A stretch of DNA of 64,000 bases from contig JAKSIM010000010.1 in the NCBI GenBank assembly GCA_024398845.1, forward strand, positions 1 to 64,000, given 5' to 3'. The translations under genes were made by a program, and so were the position numbers. Shown in pieces: positions 54,279 to 64,000 of this stretch; position 1 is the first letter of the stretch, and the number at the start of each line of letters is the position of its first letter. Origin of the DNA: Fibrobacter sp. (GTDB taxonomy: Bacteria; Fibrobacterota; Fibrobacteria; Fibrobacterales; Fibrobacteraceae). Under the pieces are notes generated by a model. It was not told the DNA's origin. It made no database searches and saw nothing but the letters and a program-made list of their open reading frames with translations.

Positions 54279-56129
54279 TTATTTAGCAAGCTTTAATTGC
54301 CACAGAACCTTGGTAGCGGAGCCGACCCAGGGAAGCGTGGCTGGTGCATACGGATTTTCGGCTGTAGGCCAGTTGGTCCAAACGCGTTCGCTGAACTGAG
54401 CGAACTGTTCCGGCTGGTTCACGAGCGGAATGGAAGGCTGATCTTCCATGAAAATCTTGTTCAGTTCGCGATAAGCGGAAACCTTCTGTTCTTCGCTTGT
54501 AGCAAGCGGGATAATGTTGAGGAGGCTATCCACTTCCGGACGATATTCCGGAGAACCCGGCTGATTATAGCGGCCAATATTATAGCCAGCCCAAGAGCCA
54601 AGCGGCTGCCAATCACGAGAAGACATAACTTCATTGAAGCGGCCCCACGGGAGGGACGGAGAAACGTCGGCCTGCGGCTTGTGCATGATGAGGTCGAAGT
54701 TCCCGGTACCCATAGCCGGCCAGTATTGACCGCCATCCACGAAGCCTTCACGAATATCGATACCAGCCTTGCGCATACCTTCAACAGCGATAACGACCTG
54801 GGATTCCCAGTCAGTCCAACCGGCAGGAGATGTAATGAACAATGTCGGGAGCTTTTCGCCCTTGGCATTGTAGGTACCAAGAAGTTCACCATCATCGCTG
54901 AACTTGGAAGAGTAACCAGCTTCAGCAAGCATAGCCTTCACGGTATTGATACGCTGTTCTTCATCCTGGATGCCAACGTTCACACCAAAGTTTTTCTGAT
55001 CTTCGACATTGATATACTTGCCTTCAAGATCGGTCGGCATAATGAGACCCGGCTGAAGCGGAGTCGTGTAGTTGGAAAGAGCGAACATACGGATAGCCGT
55101 ATAGTCGATAGCAACAGCCATAGCACGGCGGAAGCGCTTGTCATTGAGCGGTTCCTTCGTCGTGTTGATCATCAACATGGTCATTGCCCCCGGAACAAAG
55201 TACGGAGGATCGTTATACCAGGTATGAACACCGGCGCCCTTCTTGTGCCAGATACGCGGAATAAAGCTCATGGAAGCATCAAGAGCGCCTTCGCGGAGAG
55301 CGATAGTGATATGGTCGTTACTCTTGTAGATCGGGTGAACGATATACTTCGGAGCAGGGAGTTTGCCTTCGTGGTAAACAGCATTGCCCCAGTAGTCGTC
55401 GCGACGTTCAAGAATAATCTTATTAGAAGAATAATCCTTGATAGTGTACGGACCGGAAACCACCGGATTCTTGTCCATCATGAGTTTCTTGGTTTCGTCG
55501 AAGCCCTTTTCTTCAATGAGCTTGTTGAACACGTGAGCCGGGGCAATACGAATTGCCTGGAGCAAGTCACGCACAGAAAGCGGATTGTTACGCTGAGCCT
55601 TGTTCACGATGAAAGACAAACGTTCGCCAATCATCTTGCCCTTGTGAGATGCATTTCCGGCGCTATCCTCGGCTGCCGGTTCGGCATAAAGAGTATCCAC
55701 ATGAATTGCAGAAATTTGTTCGGAAGTGCTAACGGCGCCCTTGGTGAACATGAACTTAACATCTTCAGAGTTCACAGGAACACCATCGCTCCACTTAGCT
55801 GCGGGCTGAATATCAACAACGATACTATCGTTATTAGAAAGCTCTTCTACAATAGTACCAAGAAGCGGATCGGTCTTTCCATTCAAGGTATTAAATGTAA
55901 CAAGCGGTTCATAAACCAGGTTGAAGCGTCCGCTGACCGGCCAACCAGCCATCCAGCTTTCTGCAAGCGGGTTAAATGTTGCAGGAGTGCCCCATTGCAT
56001 ACCAGACATGTAAAGAGTTTCCTGACGTGGCAGGGCCCCCTCTGTTTGATCACTGCTGCACCCTGAAAAAACTGCACCACTTGCCGAAAGCGCTATTGCG
56101 GTTTTGGCAATCGATTTCAATCCAATCAT
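54279..56129 (-). CDS. ABC importer substrate-binding lipoprotein, family 5 (SBP_bac_5)
   Basis: The 616-residue protein has a lipobox VFSGC (Cys23) and the large two-lobe fold of family-5 binding proteins: MQWGTPATFNPLAE, LVYEPLVTFNTLNGK, AKWSDGVPVNSEDVKFMFTK, VSGPYTIKDYSSNKIILERRDDYWG and RRAMAVAIDY. Family 5 includes oligopeptide and dipeptide binders and, in thermophiles and anaerobes, cello- and other oligosaccharide binders that also begin with a WG...NP pattern. Being next to a GH9 cellulase makes a cello-oligosaccharide ligand plausible. GAGG lies 6-7 bases before the ATG. It is the first gene of the importer operon. Confidence 0.93.
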   Translation of the reverse strand: MIGLKSIAKTAIALSASGAVFSGCSSDQTEGALPRQETLYMSGMQWGTPATFNPLAESWMAGWPVSGRFNLVYEPLVTFNTLNGKTDPLLGTIVEELSNNDSIVVDIQPAAKWSDGVPVNSEDVKFMFTKGAVSTSEQISAIHVDTLYAEPAAEDSAGNASHKGKMIGERLSFIVNKAQRNNPLSVRDLLQAIRIAPAHVFNKLIEEKGFDETKKLMMDKNPVVSGPYTIKDYSSNKIILERRDDYWGNAVYHEGKLPAPKYIVHPIYKSNDHITIALREGALDASMSFIPRIWHKKGAGVHTWYNDPPYFVPGAMTMLMINTTKEPLNDKRFRRAMAVAIDYTAIRMFALSNYTTPLQPGLIMPTDLEGKYINVEDQKNFGVNVGIQDEEQRINTVKAMLAEAGYSSKFSDDGELLGTYNAKGEKLPTLFITSPAGWTDWESQVVIAVEGMRKAGIDIREGFVDGGQYWPAMGTGNFDLIMHKPQADVSPSLPWGRFNEVMSSRDWQPLGSWAGYNIGRYNQPGSPEYRPEVDSLLNIIPLATSEEQKVSAYRELNKIFMEDQPSIPLVNQPEQFAQFSERVWTNWPTAENPYAPATLPWVGSATKVLWQLKLAK

Positions 56130-56823
56130 TGGTATCCTCTTATTATAAGCCCAAACAAGGCCATTTGATGAAAATTCATGCTGTAATATAGATTATTCCA
56201 TCTTAAGAACTTTACAATAGTTAAAAGATTATTGTTAAATAAAAAAAACCGTTTTTCGGGCCGTAACGTAACGCTTTGTTTACACAATTCGTTTATATAT
56301 ATTTACAAAGTGCCGTTTTTTACGCATAAACTGCATTTTATTCAAGAAGTCGAAATTTAAATCATTCCAATAAACAATCTTTTCAACAACAAATCCACTT
56401 AAATTTCAAGATTTTCAGGTTTCAAGCCCCCAAAAAACAATGGTTTCTTTCGTTAAATTTTATAAAAATTTCAGCAAATTTTCTTCAAAACAGGACATAC
56501 GGGTCAAAACGCCCCGCTTTTCGCGCAATTCCAAATTCCAATTTTTTAGGGGATTTTACAGCCATTTTCCCTTTACACCAAGTTTTACTCCATTTGTGAA
56601 GACAAACTCTTATTTTGTAATTTTCTATAAACGCATCACTTTGTTCTAAACTTTCACACAAACTTCATTTACAAATTTCCATCTTGCACAAACATACACC
56701 GTTCGCCCCTATCATCTAAATTTACCATCCCGTTGGTTTTTCTTTTTCCCATTATTCCTTTTTTTCGCATTCCGCTAAAAGTCCCGTTCACAAAGATTAA
56801 TTTATCTGTATTAACCAAGCCAT
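56130..56823. other. Gene-free AT-rich spacer upstream of the ABC importer
   Basis: About 700 bp of very AT-rich sequence lie between the eno terminator and the binding-protein gene. It must carry the importer promoter (TTGTAA with TAATCT at a 16-base spacing near 56200-56220 on the minus strand is a weak candidate). A 69-codon plus-strand frame at 56440 is rich in Phe and Lys, has no ribosome-binding site and is not supported. I see no RNA gene or repeat. Confidence 0.5.
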
Positions 56824-56851
56824 AAAAAAAAGACCGCGTTTTCACGCAGTC
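56824..56851 (-). terminator. Intrinsic terminator of eno
   Basis: GACTGCGT pairs with ACGCGGTC (one G-U) around a GAAA tetraloop (stem 56832-56839 with 56844-56851). On the minus strand it is followed by eight T. It lies 36 bp past the eno stop codon. Confidence 0.92.
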
Positions 56852-56887
56852 CTTTTTTAAAGTTTTTTCAACCTCGATTAGGTCAAA

Positions 56888-58294
56888 TTACTTTTTGCAA
56901 GCCTTTTTGCAAGCGGCCTTCTTGGCAGCCGGCTTTGCAGCCTTGCGCGGGTCGCCGGCATAAACGGCAGCCTTGCCAAGTTCTTCTTCGATGCGGAGAA
57001 GACGGTTGTACTTGCAGACGCGGTCGGTACGAGAGAGAGAACCGGTCTTGATCTGGCCAGCGGCAGTACCGACAGCGAGGTCAGCAATGAAGGTGTCTTC
57101 GGTTTCGCCAGAGCGGTGAGAAACGATCGGAGCGTAGCCTTCGTTCTGAGCGCGCTTGATGGCGGCGAGAGTTTCGGACACAGAACCCACCTGGTTCACC
57201 TTGATGAGGATAGCGTTGGCGATGCCAGCCTTGATGCCTTCGTCGAAGATGGTCGGGTTGGTAACGAACAGGTCGTCACCGACGAGGTTGATCTTGCCAC
57301 CGAGCTTGTCGGTCATGACCTTCCAGCCAGCCCAGTCAGCTTCATCGAGACCGTCTTCGATGGAGAAGATGGAATACTTGTCGATGATCTTTTCGTAGTA
57401 CTTCACCATGTCAGCAGACTTGAGGGTCTTGCCGGTGGACTTGAAGAACGTGTAGGTTTCCGGCTTGCCAGCCTTGGTGTTCTTGTCGCAGAATTCAGAG
57501 GAAGCAACGTCGAGAGCGATCTTGATGTCGGTACCGAACTTGTAACCGGCATTGGTGGTTGCAGTCTTCAAAGCGTCAAGAGCCTTTTCGAGAGTCATCA
57601 CGCCAGTGATTTCGTAACCGAACTTGTTCTTAGCCTTCTTGATGCTAACGCCCGGAGCGAAGCCGCCTTCGTCACCAACGGTGGTGTCGAAGCCGCCCTT
57701 CTTGAGGACAGCCTTAAGAGCGTGGAAGATTTCGGTCACCATCTGGAGACCCTTGGAGAAAGTCTTTGCGCCAACCGGAGCGATCATGAATTCCTGGAAG
57801 TCGATCGGAGCGGAAGAGTGGGCACCGCCGTTGATGACGTTGCACATCGGGCACGGGAGGGTGAGCTTCTTGGTGCCGTGCATCTTGGCGATGTACTGGT
57901 ACAGAGGCATCTTAGCGTCGTTAGCAGCAGCAACGCAAACAGCCATGGAAACGCCGAGGATAGCGTTTGCACCGAGCTTGTTCTTGAGCATGCGGTCGCC
58001 GTCGAGAGCGATCATAGCGTCATCAACTTCAACCTGCTTGGAAGGATCCATGCCGACGATCTTCTTAGCGATCTTGGTGTTGACGTTCTTAACAGCGGTA
58101 AGGGTGCCCTTGCCGAGGTAAGTCTTCTTGTCACCGTCGCGGAGTTCGCAAGCTTCGCGTTCACCGGTGGAAGCGCCGCTCGGAACAGCAGCGTGACCAA
58201 CGATACCGTTGTCAAGAGTAACGTCCACTTCGAGGGACGGATTGCCACGGGAGTCAAGGATCTGACGAGCCCAAACTTTAGCGATTTTAGCCAT
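56888..58294 (-). CDS. eno: Enolase with Lys/Ala/Cys-rich C-terminal tail
   Basis: Enolase converts 2-phosphoglycerate to phosphoenolpyruvate in glycolysis. Visible are [17 protein letters not shown] at the start, [27 protein letters not shown] (catalytic Glu), the metal ligands in FSIEDGLDE and [10 protein letters not shown], the catalytic Lys in [10 protein letters not shown] and [18 protein letters not shown]. At 468 residues it is about 35 longer than usual. The extra part is a C-terminal tail [19 protein letters not shown] not found in typical enolases. The tail may bind nucleic acid or membranes or be cosmetic. It lies alone, with a terminator after it. Confidence 0.97.
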   Translation of the reverse strand: MAKIAKVWARQILDSRGNPSLEVDVTLDNGIVGHAAVPSGASTGEREACELRDGDKKTYLGKGTLTAVKNVNTKIAKKIVGMDPSKQVEVDDAMIALDGDRMLKNKLGANAILGVSMAVCVAAANDAKMPLYQYIAKMHGTKKLTLPCPMCNVINGGAHSSAPIDFQEFMIAPVGAKTFSKGLQMVTEIFHALKAVLKKGGFDTTVGDEGGFAPGVSIKKAKNKFGYEITGVMTLEKALDALKTATTNAGYKFGTDIKIALDVASSEFCDKNTKAGKPETYTFFKSTGKTLKSADMVKYYEKIIDKYSIFSIEDGLDEADWAGWKVMTDKLGGKINLVGDDLFVTNPTIFDEGIKAGIANAILIKVNQVGSVSETLAAIKRAQNEGYAPIVSHRSGETEDTFIADLAVGTAAGQIKTGSLSRTDRVCKYNRLLRIEEELGKAAVYAGDPRKAAKPAAKKAACKKACKK

Positions 58295-58340
58295 TGTATT
58301 AACCTTTTGTTAGAGTGAAATAAAATTTGATGCGAAAAAT

Positions 58341-58608
58341 ATAGGAAAAGTGGTTAGTGGTTGGTGGTTGGTGGTTAGGAAAATGTTGGGAAAAGGCGAG
58401 AGATGCGGCAAAAGTGTTTTGCACTTTTGACATATCCGAGCCGCACTATATGCGTTCGAAGAACGCCATATAGGAAAAGTGGTTAGTGGTTGACGCCTGC
58501 GGCGGCCGCGGCTTCACTCGGTCATCCCCGTCAAGCGAGAACAGGTATCGGCAAGCAAGCTTGCCGCTGCGACGCTCGTTTTGCACGCTTTTGGTGGTTA
58601 GGAAAATG
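58341..58608. repeat. TGGTTAGTGG-type repeats in the spacer upstream of eno
   Basis: A 23-bp direct repeat (58341-58363 and 58470-58492, core AAGTGGTTAGTGG) and a second pair GGTGGTTAGGAAAATG (58370-58385 and 58593-58608) lie in a 372-bp gene-free region. The segment between, 58495-58590, is unusually G+C-rich. The same TTAGTGG core, inverted, flanks the hairpin at 18981. Confidence 0.8.
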
Positions 58609-58666
58609 CAGAACACACCAAGCTAGAATACAAACAAATTAAAAACCCAGTATCCGTACAATTTCA

Positions 58667-59272
58667 TCAATAGTTTTTACGGCTTTTGACTATACCAAGC
58701 AGGATTGTTTCAATGTCGGTACTCCTTTGCTTTTGGTCAACCTCAACGGTAAAGTAATTCGAGGCTTTCGTCTTGATTACACAATAAGCGACACTGTAGG
58801 AACCGTTGGTCGTCATCATCCAGGCATACAAGGCATCTTCATCCTGCTCAAGGACCGTTTCGCCATAAGTTATTTCCTTTTCGCCATTTTCTTTCCGGGT
58901 CATTGTCTTGTAGTGGTCAAACAAGCCCAAAAGAATCGTGGAATCCGGCTGTGAAAAATCAATGCCACTATCCTTTTCTAGACTTTCGAACAAGGCGCGA
59001 TCCTGCCCTTCAATCATCACCTTCACATAGGAATCCGCAGATCCCTCAGCAAGAGCGACAACACTTCCACGGCCTTCCGCCTGATTCACCTTGAGGACAG
59101 TCCAGTCTGCGTTCGGCAGTTCAAAGGACAACGGCTCCGGGAAGGGCAGGTTCAGCCTAAGAATCGGTTCTCCGGTCCAAAAGGACTTCATCTGCGAAAA
59201 AGTCACCGAATTATGGTTCGCACAACCCGCAAACAGCAAAGCCACAACAGCGAGCAGGAAAAATTTTCTCAT
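58667..59272 (-). CDS. Small lipoprotein of unknown function
   Basis: The ATG at 59272 (MRKFFLLAVVALLFAGC) has GGAGG seven bases upstream; a TTG six bases earlier is possible but less likely. The 201-residue protein has a lipobox LFAGC, then a mixed alpha/beta domain (WTVLKVNQAEGRGSVVALAE, YVKVMIEGQD, FDHYKTMTRKENGEK, YSVAYCVIKTKASNYFTVEV). I do not recognise a family. It follows rpsG after a good terminator, so it has its own promoter, and lies upstream of the repeat spacer. Confidence 0.8.
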   Translation of the reverse strand: MRKFFLLAVVALLFAGCANHNSVTFSQMKSFWTGEPILRLNLPFPEPLSFELPNADWTVLKVNQAEGRGSVVALAEGSADSYVKVMIEGQDRALFESLEKDSGIDFSQPDSTILLGLFDHYKTMTRKENGEKEITYGETVLEQDEDALYAWMMTTNGSYSVAYCVIKTKASNYFTVEVDQKQRSTDIETILLGIVKSRKNY

Positions 59273-59358
59273 ATTCAAACCTCCGCGTAAGCAACGGCCT
59301 ATACAAAGGTAGATTAAATCTATCCTTCATTTGAACAAAATGTAATCCGTTTCATCTA

Positions 59359-59400
59359 AAAAAACAAAAAAGGGCCCGCAGAAACTGCGGAGCCCTTTCT
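59359..59400 (-). terminator. Terminator of the rpsL-rpsG operon
   Basis: A long stem (AGGGC..CGCAG with CTGCG..GCCCT, small internal mismatch) and a 3-base loop is followed on the minus strand by TTTTTTG. It ends the ribosomal protein operon 30 bp past rpsG. Confidence 0.9.
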
Positions 59401-59430
59401 CTAGGATAATTCTGTGCTTGCGCGCAGGAA

Positions 59431-59907
59431 TTAGAAACGGAAGTGGGCGAAAGCCTTGTTGGCTTCGGCCATCTTGTGCGTATCGTTCTTCTTGCGGACA
59501 GCGTTGCCTTCACCAGCCTTGGCAGCAACGAGTTCTGCGGCGAGGCGGGTTGCCATGTTGGCTTCGTTGCGGTTACGAGCTGCATCGAGGAGCCAGCGGA
59601 GGGCGAGAGCCTTGGCGCGATCCGGAGCAACTTCCATCGGGACCTGGTAGTTTGCACCACCGATACGACGGGACTTGACTTCGAGACGCGGCTTGATGTT
59701 GTCGAGGCACATTTCGAACTTTTCGAGAGCGGTTTCAGAACCTTCGATCTTCTTGTCGAGAGTTTCGAGGGTGGTGTAAACGATCTGTTCAGCGATGGTC
59801 TTCTTGCCCTGCTTCAGCACGACACCGACCAGTTCGGTAACGAGAGTGGACTTGTAACGCGGATCCGGGAGGATGGAGCGATGGAGAGCCTTTCTTCTTC
59901 TAGACAT
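59431..59907 (-). CDS. rpsG: 30S ribosomal protein S7
   Basis: S7 binds the 3' domain of 16S rRNA and starts assembly of the small-subunit head. The 158-residue protein has the usual start SRRRKALHRSILPDPRYKS, the central VEVKSRRIGGANYQVPMEV segment (seen here as PRLEVKSRRIGGANYQVP) and the C-terminal NRNEANMATRLAAEL and KKNDTHKMAEANKAFAHFRF. The length is as expected (about 156). GGAAGG precedes the ATG. It follows rpsL by 17 bp. The canonical next genes fusA and tuf are not here. Confidence 0.98.
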   Translation of the reverse strand: MSRRRKALHRSILPDPRYKSTLVTELVGVVLKQGKKTIAEQIVYTTLETLDKKIEGSETALEKFEMCLDNIKPRLEVKSRRIGGANYQVPMEVAPDRAKALALRWLLDAARNRNEANMATRLAAELVAAKAGEGNAVRKKNDTHKMAEANKAFAHFRF

Positions 59908-59924
59908 ACTTTACCTTCCTTTCC

Positions 59925-60314
59925 TTACTTCTTTGCCGGAGCGGCACCTTTCTTCTTAACACCATACTTGGAACGACCGTTCTGACGGCCATTGACGGCC
60001 TGGGTATCCAAGGCGCCACGGATGATGTGGTAACGAACACCCGGAACATCCTTCACACGACCACCGCGAATGAGCACGATGGAGTGTTCCTGAAGGTTGT
60101 GGCCTTCGCCAGGGATGTAAGCGGTGACTTCCATCTTGTTGGAAAGGCGGACACGAGCGATCTTACGAAGAGCAGAGTTCGGCTTCTTCGGGGTGCTGGT
60201 GTACACACGGGTGCAAACGCCGCGCTTTTGCGGGCAGGACTTCAAGGCCACGGAAGCGGTCTTGTTGCTGATTTGTTCACGTCCGTTGCGGACGAGCTGT
60301 TGAATAGTAGGCAC
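59925..60314 (-). CDS. rpsL: 30S ribosomal protein S12
   Basis: S12 sits at the decoding centre. The 129 residues show [50 protein letters not shown] (the Lys at the streptomycin-sensitive position is kept), [12 protein letters not shown] and [17 protein letters not shown]. The usual length is 124; the extra residues are a Lys/Ala tail. It is the second gene of rpoC-rpsL-rpsG, 69 bp after rpoC. Confidence 0.98.
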   Translation of the reverse strand: MPTIQQLVRNGREQISNKTASVALKSCPQKRGVCTRVYTSTPKKPNSALRKIARVRLSNKMEVTAYIPGEGHNLQEHSIVLIRGGRVKDVPGVRYHIIRGALDTQAVNGRQNGRSKYGVKKKGAAPAKK

Positions 60315-60383
60315 TATTTAATCTCCTAGATTTTGGAGTGCAAATATAGTTCTTTTTCCAAATTTTTCAAGTACTTACGTAAA

Positions 60384-63300
60384 TTATTCCGCGTCTTCCT
60401 CATCGGAAACACCGATTTCGTTATCCAACATCTGGATGCCGCTATCGGCTTCGAAATGATCTGCGTGTACATTTTGCAAACGAGCGCGTTCCTCTGCCTC
60501 GGCATCGGCATCGAGCACCTGAACGTTCCTCAGGTGGCGGGCACCGGTACCGCACGGAATCAGTCGACCCATAATCACGTTTTCCTTAAGGCCCATGAGC
60601 GGGTCAACCTGCCCTTCAATAGAAGCGCGGGTAAGGATCTTGGTCGTTTCCTGGAACGAGCAGGCAGAGATGAAGCTGTCTGTCGCCAAGGAAGCCTTCG
60701 TGATACCAAGGAGCATCGGCGTAAAGGTCGCCGGCGTCTTGCCCTGAGCGACCAACTTGTCGTTCTCAGAACGGAGACGTGCCTTGGAGATTTCTTCGCC
60801 CGGAAGCAGTTCGGAATCGCCAGAATCCTTAACGCGAACCTTACGCATCATCTGACGAACGATACATTCGATGTGCTTATCAGCGATAGCCACACCTTGC
60901 AGACGGTAAACCGCCTGGATTTCGTTCACCAAGTGACGCTGGACCTCTTCAGGTCCGAGGATTGCGAGGATGTCGTGCGGATCTGCACTACCTTCGCTGA
61001 TCTTTTGACCAGCGCGGACACGGTCACCTTCATTGACCGCCAGATGAACGCCACGCGGAACCAGCACCTTCGCTTCTTGGTCGTCCATCTTAATGATAAC
61101 TTCTTGGTTACCGCGCACTTCGTTACCCATGACGACGAGGCCGTCCATCGGGGCGAGCACGGCAGTGTTCTTCGGCCTACGGGCTTCGAAGAGTTCTGCC
61201 ACACGCGGAAGACCACCGGTAATATCGCGGGTCTTACCGGCGGCACGCGGAAGCTTAGCAACCGTGGAACCGACGGAAACGACATCACCATCCTTAACGG
61301 TAAGGATTGCACCGTCCGGGAGCATAGAGTTACCGACCTTGTTGCCAGAGGCATCGAGAACCGTGATAGCCGGACGGAGCTGCTTGCCGCTGCTGCCGTG
61401 CTTTTCGCTAATCACAATCCACGTTTCGACTTCGGTATTTTCGTCCTTTTCGATGCGGAAAGTCTTGTTTTCAACGAGGTCGACAAGCTTAACCTTACCG
61501 GCCACGTTAGTGATAATCGGGCTGTTATACGGATCCCATTCGAACATCACGTCACCGGTCTTGACGGTAGCGTTGTTTTCGACGTGCAAGATTGCACCAT
61601 ACGGAATCTGGTAACGACCCTTGTTAATGCCTGTATTGTCGAAGATAACGAGTTCGCCCATACGGCTAGTCACAATCTTCTGACCTTCATGGAGCACGGT
61701 TTCGACCTGTTCGAGTTCCACGTGACCATCCACCAAAGCCTTCTTGTCGTTTTCGACAGTCAAACGAGAGGAAGCACCACCAATGTGGAACGTACGCAGA
61801 GTCAGCTGAGTACCCGGTTCACCGATGGACTGTGCAGCGAGCACACCCACGGCTTCGCCCAGGTCAACAGGGCGACCGGAAGCCAGCATACGACCGTAGC
61901 ACTTGGAGCAAACGCCATTGCGAGAATCGCAAGTCAGCACAGAACGCATCTTGATGTGTTCCAAACCGGTGGCGCTGATCTTCGGAAGGTCGCGTTCGGT
62001 AACGAGCTCGCCAGCCTTCACAATCACTTCGCCCGTAACCGGGTGCTTGATGTCTTCGACCGGAGCGCGGCCGAGGAGACGTTCTTCCAAAGGAATCACG
62101 GTATCGTCACCGTCCTTGAAAGCGGAAACTTCAATGCCGTTCGTGGTGCCGCAGTCGGGCTCGGTAATCACGAGGTCCTGGCCCACGTCCACAAGACGAC
62201 GGGTAAGGTAACCAGCGTCAGCCGTCTTAAGAGCGGTATCGGCAAGACCCTTACGAGCACCATGGGAAGAAATGAAGTATTCCATCACGTTCAAGCCTTC
62301 GCGGAAGCAAGACTTAATCGGGTTTTCAATAACTTCCTGACCACCGAGCTGCTTGATCGGCTTCTGCATCAAACCACGCATACCGGACAGCTGCTTAATC
62401 TGTTCACGGCTACCACGAGCGCCGGAATCGGCCATCATGTAAACCGGGTTGAAGCCATCGCGGTCGCGGCTGAGCAAATCCCACTGCTTTGCAGCGACGT
62501 CGGTAGTAGTACGAGACCAGATATCGATGATCTGGTTATAACGTTCACCGTCGGTAATCACGCCTTCTTCGTAAAGGTCGCGAACCTTTGCAACCTTTTC
62601 GTTGGCTTCTTCGAGCATGGCCTGCTTTTCTTCCGGAATCACCATTTCGGCGATAGCCACAGAAGAACCGGCGCGAGTTGCCCACTTGTAACCGTTGGCC
62701 TTGAGGTCGTCGAGGTATTCGACGGTCACGCGGTTGCCGGTACGGCGGTAAAGATCGTCAATGGACTTTGCGATAACCTTCTTGCCGAAGGTTTCGTTTG
62801 CGTAACCAAGGGCGTTCGGAACGAATTCGTTGAAGATGATACGACCGATAGTCGTCTTGATGACGTTCGGTTCCTTAAGGGTAAGGAACTTGATCTTTTC
62901 ACCAGCCTTCACGGACTGTTCGATATTGCCATTGTCGTCGGCGAGTTCGCGGACGCACACGCAATCCTTTTCGAGGGCGCCCATGTAGATCTTGCGACCG
63001 GCAGGGAGCTTCAGGTAAACGTTGGCATTCAATGCGACCGCACCGTTTTCGTAAGCGCGCAAGGCTTCGGCCGGGTCGTAGAAATGCATGCCCTCGCCCT
63101 TCTGGTTCGGACGCGGCTTGGTGAGGTAGTACAGACCGAGCACGATGTCCTGGCCCGGCACAGCAATCGGCTGACCGGAGGCGGGGTGAAGAATGTTGTT
63201 CGAAGACAGCATCAAGACGCGGCATTCGAGCTGAGTTTCGAAGCTGAGCGGAAGATGCACAGCCATCTGGTCACCGTCGAAGTCAGCGTTGAAAGCCGTA

Positions 63301-64000
63301 CAGACGAGCGGGTGGAGGCGGATAGCATTACCTTCGATGAGCTTCGGATAGAATGCCTGGATACCCAAACGGTGAAGCGTCGGGGCACGGTTCAGCATAA
63401 CCGGGTGGTCTTCGATGATCTGTTCGAGAATGTCCCAAACTTCGGGGCGTTCTGCGTCCACAAACTTCTTTGCGGACTTAAGCGTGAACACGAAACCGTC
63501 ATCTTCCAAGCGGCGGATAATGAACGGCTTGTAAAGTTCCAAGGCCATGCGCTTCGGGAGACCGCACTGGTGCATCTTGAGTTCCGGGCCCACCACAATG
63601 ACGGAACGGCCGGAGTAGTCAACACGCTTACCGAGGAGGTTCATACGGAAGCGGCCCTGCTTACCCTTCAGGAGTTCGGCGAGGCTCTTCTGCGGACGGG
63701 ACGTGCCAGCACGGGCCACGCGACGGCCACCATCGAACAATTGGTCGACGGCTTCCTGCAACATACGCTTTTCGTTGCAGAGAATCACGTTAGGGGCACG
63801 GATATCAATGAGCTTTTTCAAGCGGTTATTACGGTTAATAACGCGACGATAAAGTTCGTTCAAGTCAGACGTTGCAAAGCGGCCACCTTCCAGCGGAACG
63901 AGCGGGCGCAGGTCCGGCGGAATCACCGGAAGCACGTCGAGAATCATCCAGGACGGTTGGTTTGCAAGCAGGCGAACTTCGTTCGGATACATGCGGCGGA
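60384..64000 (-). CDS. rpoC: RNA polymerase beta-prime subunit (5' end outside window)
   Basis: The frame is open past the window edge (the Met at 63992 is internal), so roughly the first 230-250 residues of the subunit are missing. The visible 1202 residues begin in the region that in E. coli reads [20 protein letters not shown] and include the catalytic NADFDGDQM (about 63265-63290), [11 protein letters not shown], the bridge-helix/trigger-loop area and the second zinc cluster [15 protein letters not shown]. The C-terminus ends in acidic [11 protein letters not shown]. It leads into rpsL as in the standard rpoBC-str arrangement. Confidence 0.98.
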   Translation of the reverse strand, partial: RRMYPNEVRLLANQPSWMILDVLPVIPPDLRPLVPLEGGRFATSDLNELYRRVINRNNRLKKLIDIRAPNVILCNEKRMLQEAVDQLFDGGRRVARAGTSRPQKSLAELLKGKQGRFRMNLLGKRVDYSGRSVIVVGPELKMHQCGLPKRMALELYKPFIIRRLEDDGFVFTLKSAKKFVDAERPEVWDILEQIIEDHPVMLNRAPTLHRLGIQAFYPKLIEGNAIRLHPLVCTAFNADFDGDQMAVHLPLSFETQLECRVLMLSSNNILHPASGQPIAVPGQDIVLGLYYLTKPRPNQKGEGMHFYDPAEALRAYENGAVALNANVYLKLPAGRKIYMGALEKDCVCVRELADDNGNIEQSVKAGEKIKFLTLKEPNVIKTTIGRIIFNEFVPNALGYANETFGKKVIAKSIDDLYRRTGNRVTVEYLDDLKANGYKWATRAGSSVAIAEMVIPEEKQAMLEEANEKVAKVRDLYEEGVITDGERYNQIIDIWSRTTTDVAAKQWDLLSRDRDGFNPVYMMADSGARGSREQIKQLSGMRGLMQKPIKQLGGQEVIENPIKSCFREGLNVMEYFISSHGARKGLADTALKTADAGYLTRRLVDVGQDLVITEPDCGTTNGIEVSAFKDGDDTVIPLEERLLGRAPVEDIKHPVTGEVIVKAGELVTERDLPKISATGLEHIKMRSVLTCDSRNGVCSKCYGRMLASGRPVDLGEAVGVLAAQSIGEPGTQLTLRTFHIGGASSRLTVENDKKALVDGHVELEQVETVLHEGQKIVTSRMGELVIFDNTGINKGRYQIPYGAILHVENNATVKTGDVMFEWDPYNSPIITNVAGKVKLVDLVENKTFRIEKDENTEVETWIVISEKHGSSGKQLRPAITVLDASGNKVGNSMLPDGAILTVKDGDVVSVGSTVAKLPRAAGKTRDITGGLPRVAELFEARRPKNTAVLAPMDGLVVMGNEVRGNQEVIIKMDDQEAKVLVPRGVHLAVNEGDRVRAGQKISEGSADPHDILAILGPEEVQRHLVNEIQAVYRLQGVAIADKHIECIVRQMMRKVRVKDSGDSELLPGEEISKARLRSENDKLVAQGKTPATFTPMLLGITKASLATDSFISACSFQETTKILTRASIEGQVDPLMGLKENVIMGRLIPCGTGARHLRNVQVLDADAEAEERARLQNVHADHFEADSGIQMLDNEIGVSDEEDAE

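Noticed and set aside
54297-56066. 589-codon plus-strand frame
   Set aside because: It is antisense to the ABC substrate-binding protein, which has clear family motifs. It has no ribosome-binding site, and its length follows from the codon bias of the real gene.
56440-56649. 69-codon plus-strand frame in the spacer before the ABC importer
   Set aside because: It is a low-complexity Phe/Lys-rich frame in AT-rich DNA, with no ribosome-binding site and no neighbour of the same strand.
57116-58318. 400-codon plus-strand frame
   Set aside because: It is antisense to enolase and shows no domain of its own.

Overview
The window reads as a stretch of chromosome from a Fibrobacter-type bacterium (F. 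succinogenes-like, inferred without any database search). The reasons are several cellulase-class enzymes of families GH5, GH8 and GH9, secreted proteins ending in a type IX-secretion-like (PNP / YxV) C-terminal domain, many lipoproteins with Fibrobacter-style Ser/Asp-rich linkers, moderate G+C coding regions separated by very AT-rich spacers, and LPS genes (lpxA) indicating a Gram-negative envelope. No tRNA or rRNA gene, CRISPR array, insertion sequence or prophage was recognised.

Layout. 1-6624 (minus) is the 5' part of a giant secreted protein built of GLUG motifs, many Listeria-Bacteroides (InlB B) repeats and Ig-like units. 6881-16712 (minus) is a chain purA, Crp-type regulator, PASTA protein, TPR lipoprotein, LolB/DUF4292-like lipoprotein, a large M6-peptidase-like/FG-GAP surface protein with a destroyed zinc motif, and a SUMF1-domain lipoprotein. 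16875-20006 (minus) holds a glycosyltransferase-like gene, a MoxR ATPase and a BatD-like membrane protein. 20160-25340 is a cellulase island: GH8 lipoprotein, a T9SS-type secreted protein and a divergent GH5 enzyme. A second copy of the glycosyltransferase-like gene follows at 25393-26445.

26519-35932 (minus) is the most interesting block: a six-gene operon made almost only of secreted and outer-membrane proteins. In transcription order it encodes a carbohydrate-binding-like protein, three outer-membrane beta-barrels (749, 747 and 713 aa; two clearly related to each other, the third more weakly), a lipoprotein, and a GH18-fold protein whose catalytic Glu is Gln. It has no TonB-box receptor or SusD gene. 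It is divergent from a GH5 lipoprotein at 36177-37313. I propose it is a surface complex for binding or taking up plant cell-wall glycans; this is inference from architecture and context.

37316-45918 holds lpxA, a GT2 glycosyltransferase, cca, a small lipoprotein, a beta-propeller T9SS protein, an ECF-like sigma factor and a DsbD-like thiol reductase. 46314-50075 holds a DUF4874/DUF4832-type protein and a GH9 endoglucanase. 50225-56129 is a complete Opp/Dpp-type ABC importer in the order binding protein, two permeases, two ATPases; because it sits beside GH9, cello-oligosaccharides are as likely a substrate as peptides. The last part holds eno, a small lipoprotein, rpsG, rpsL and the 3' part of rpoC, all on the minus strand. 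Convincing intrinsic terminators mark most transcript ends, including one for the second GH5 gene that lies inside the 3' end of lpxA.
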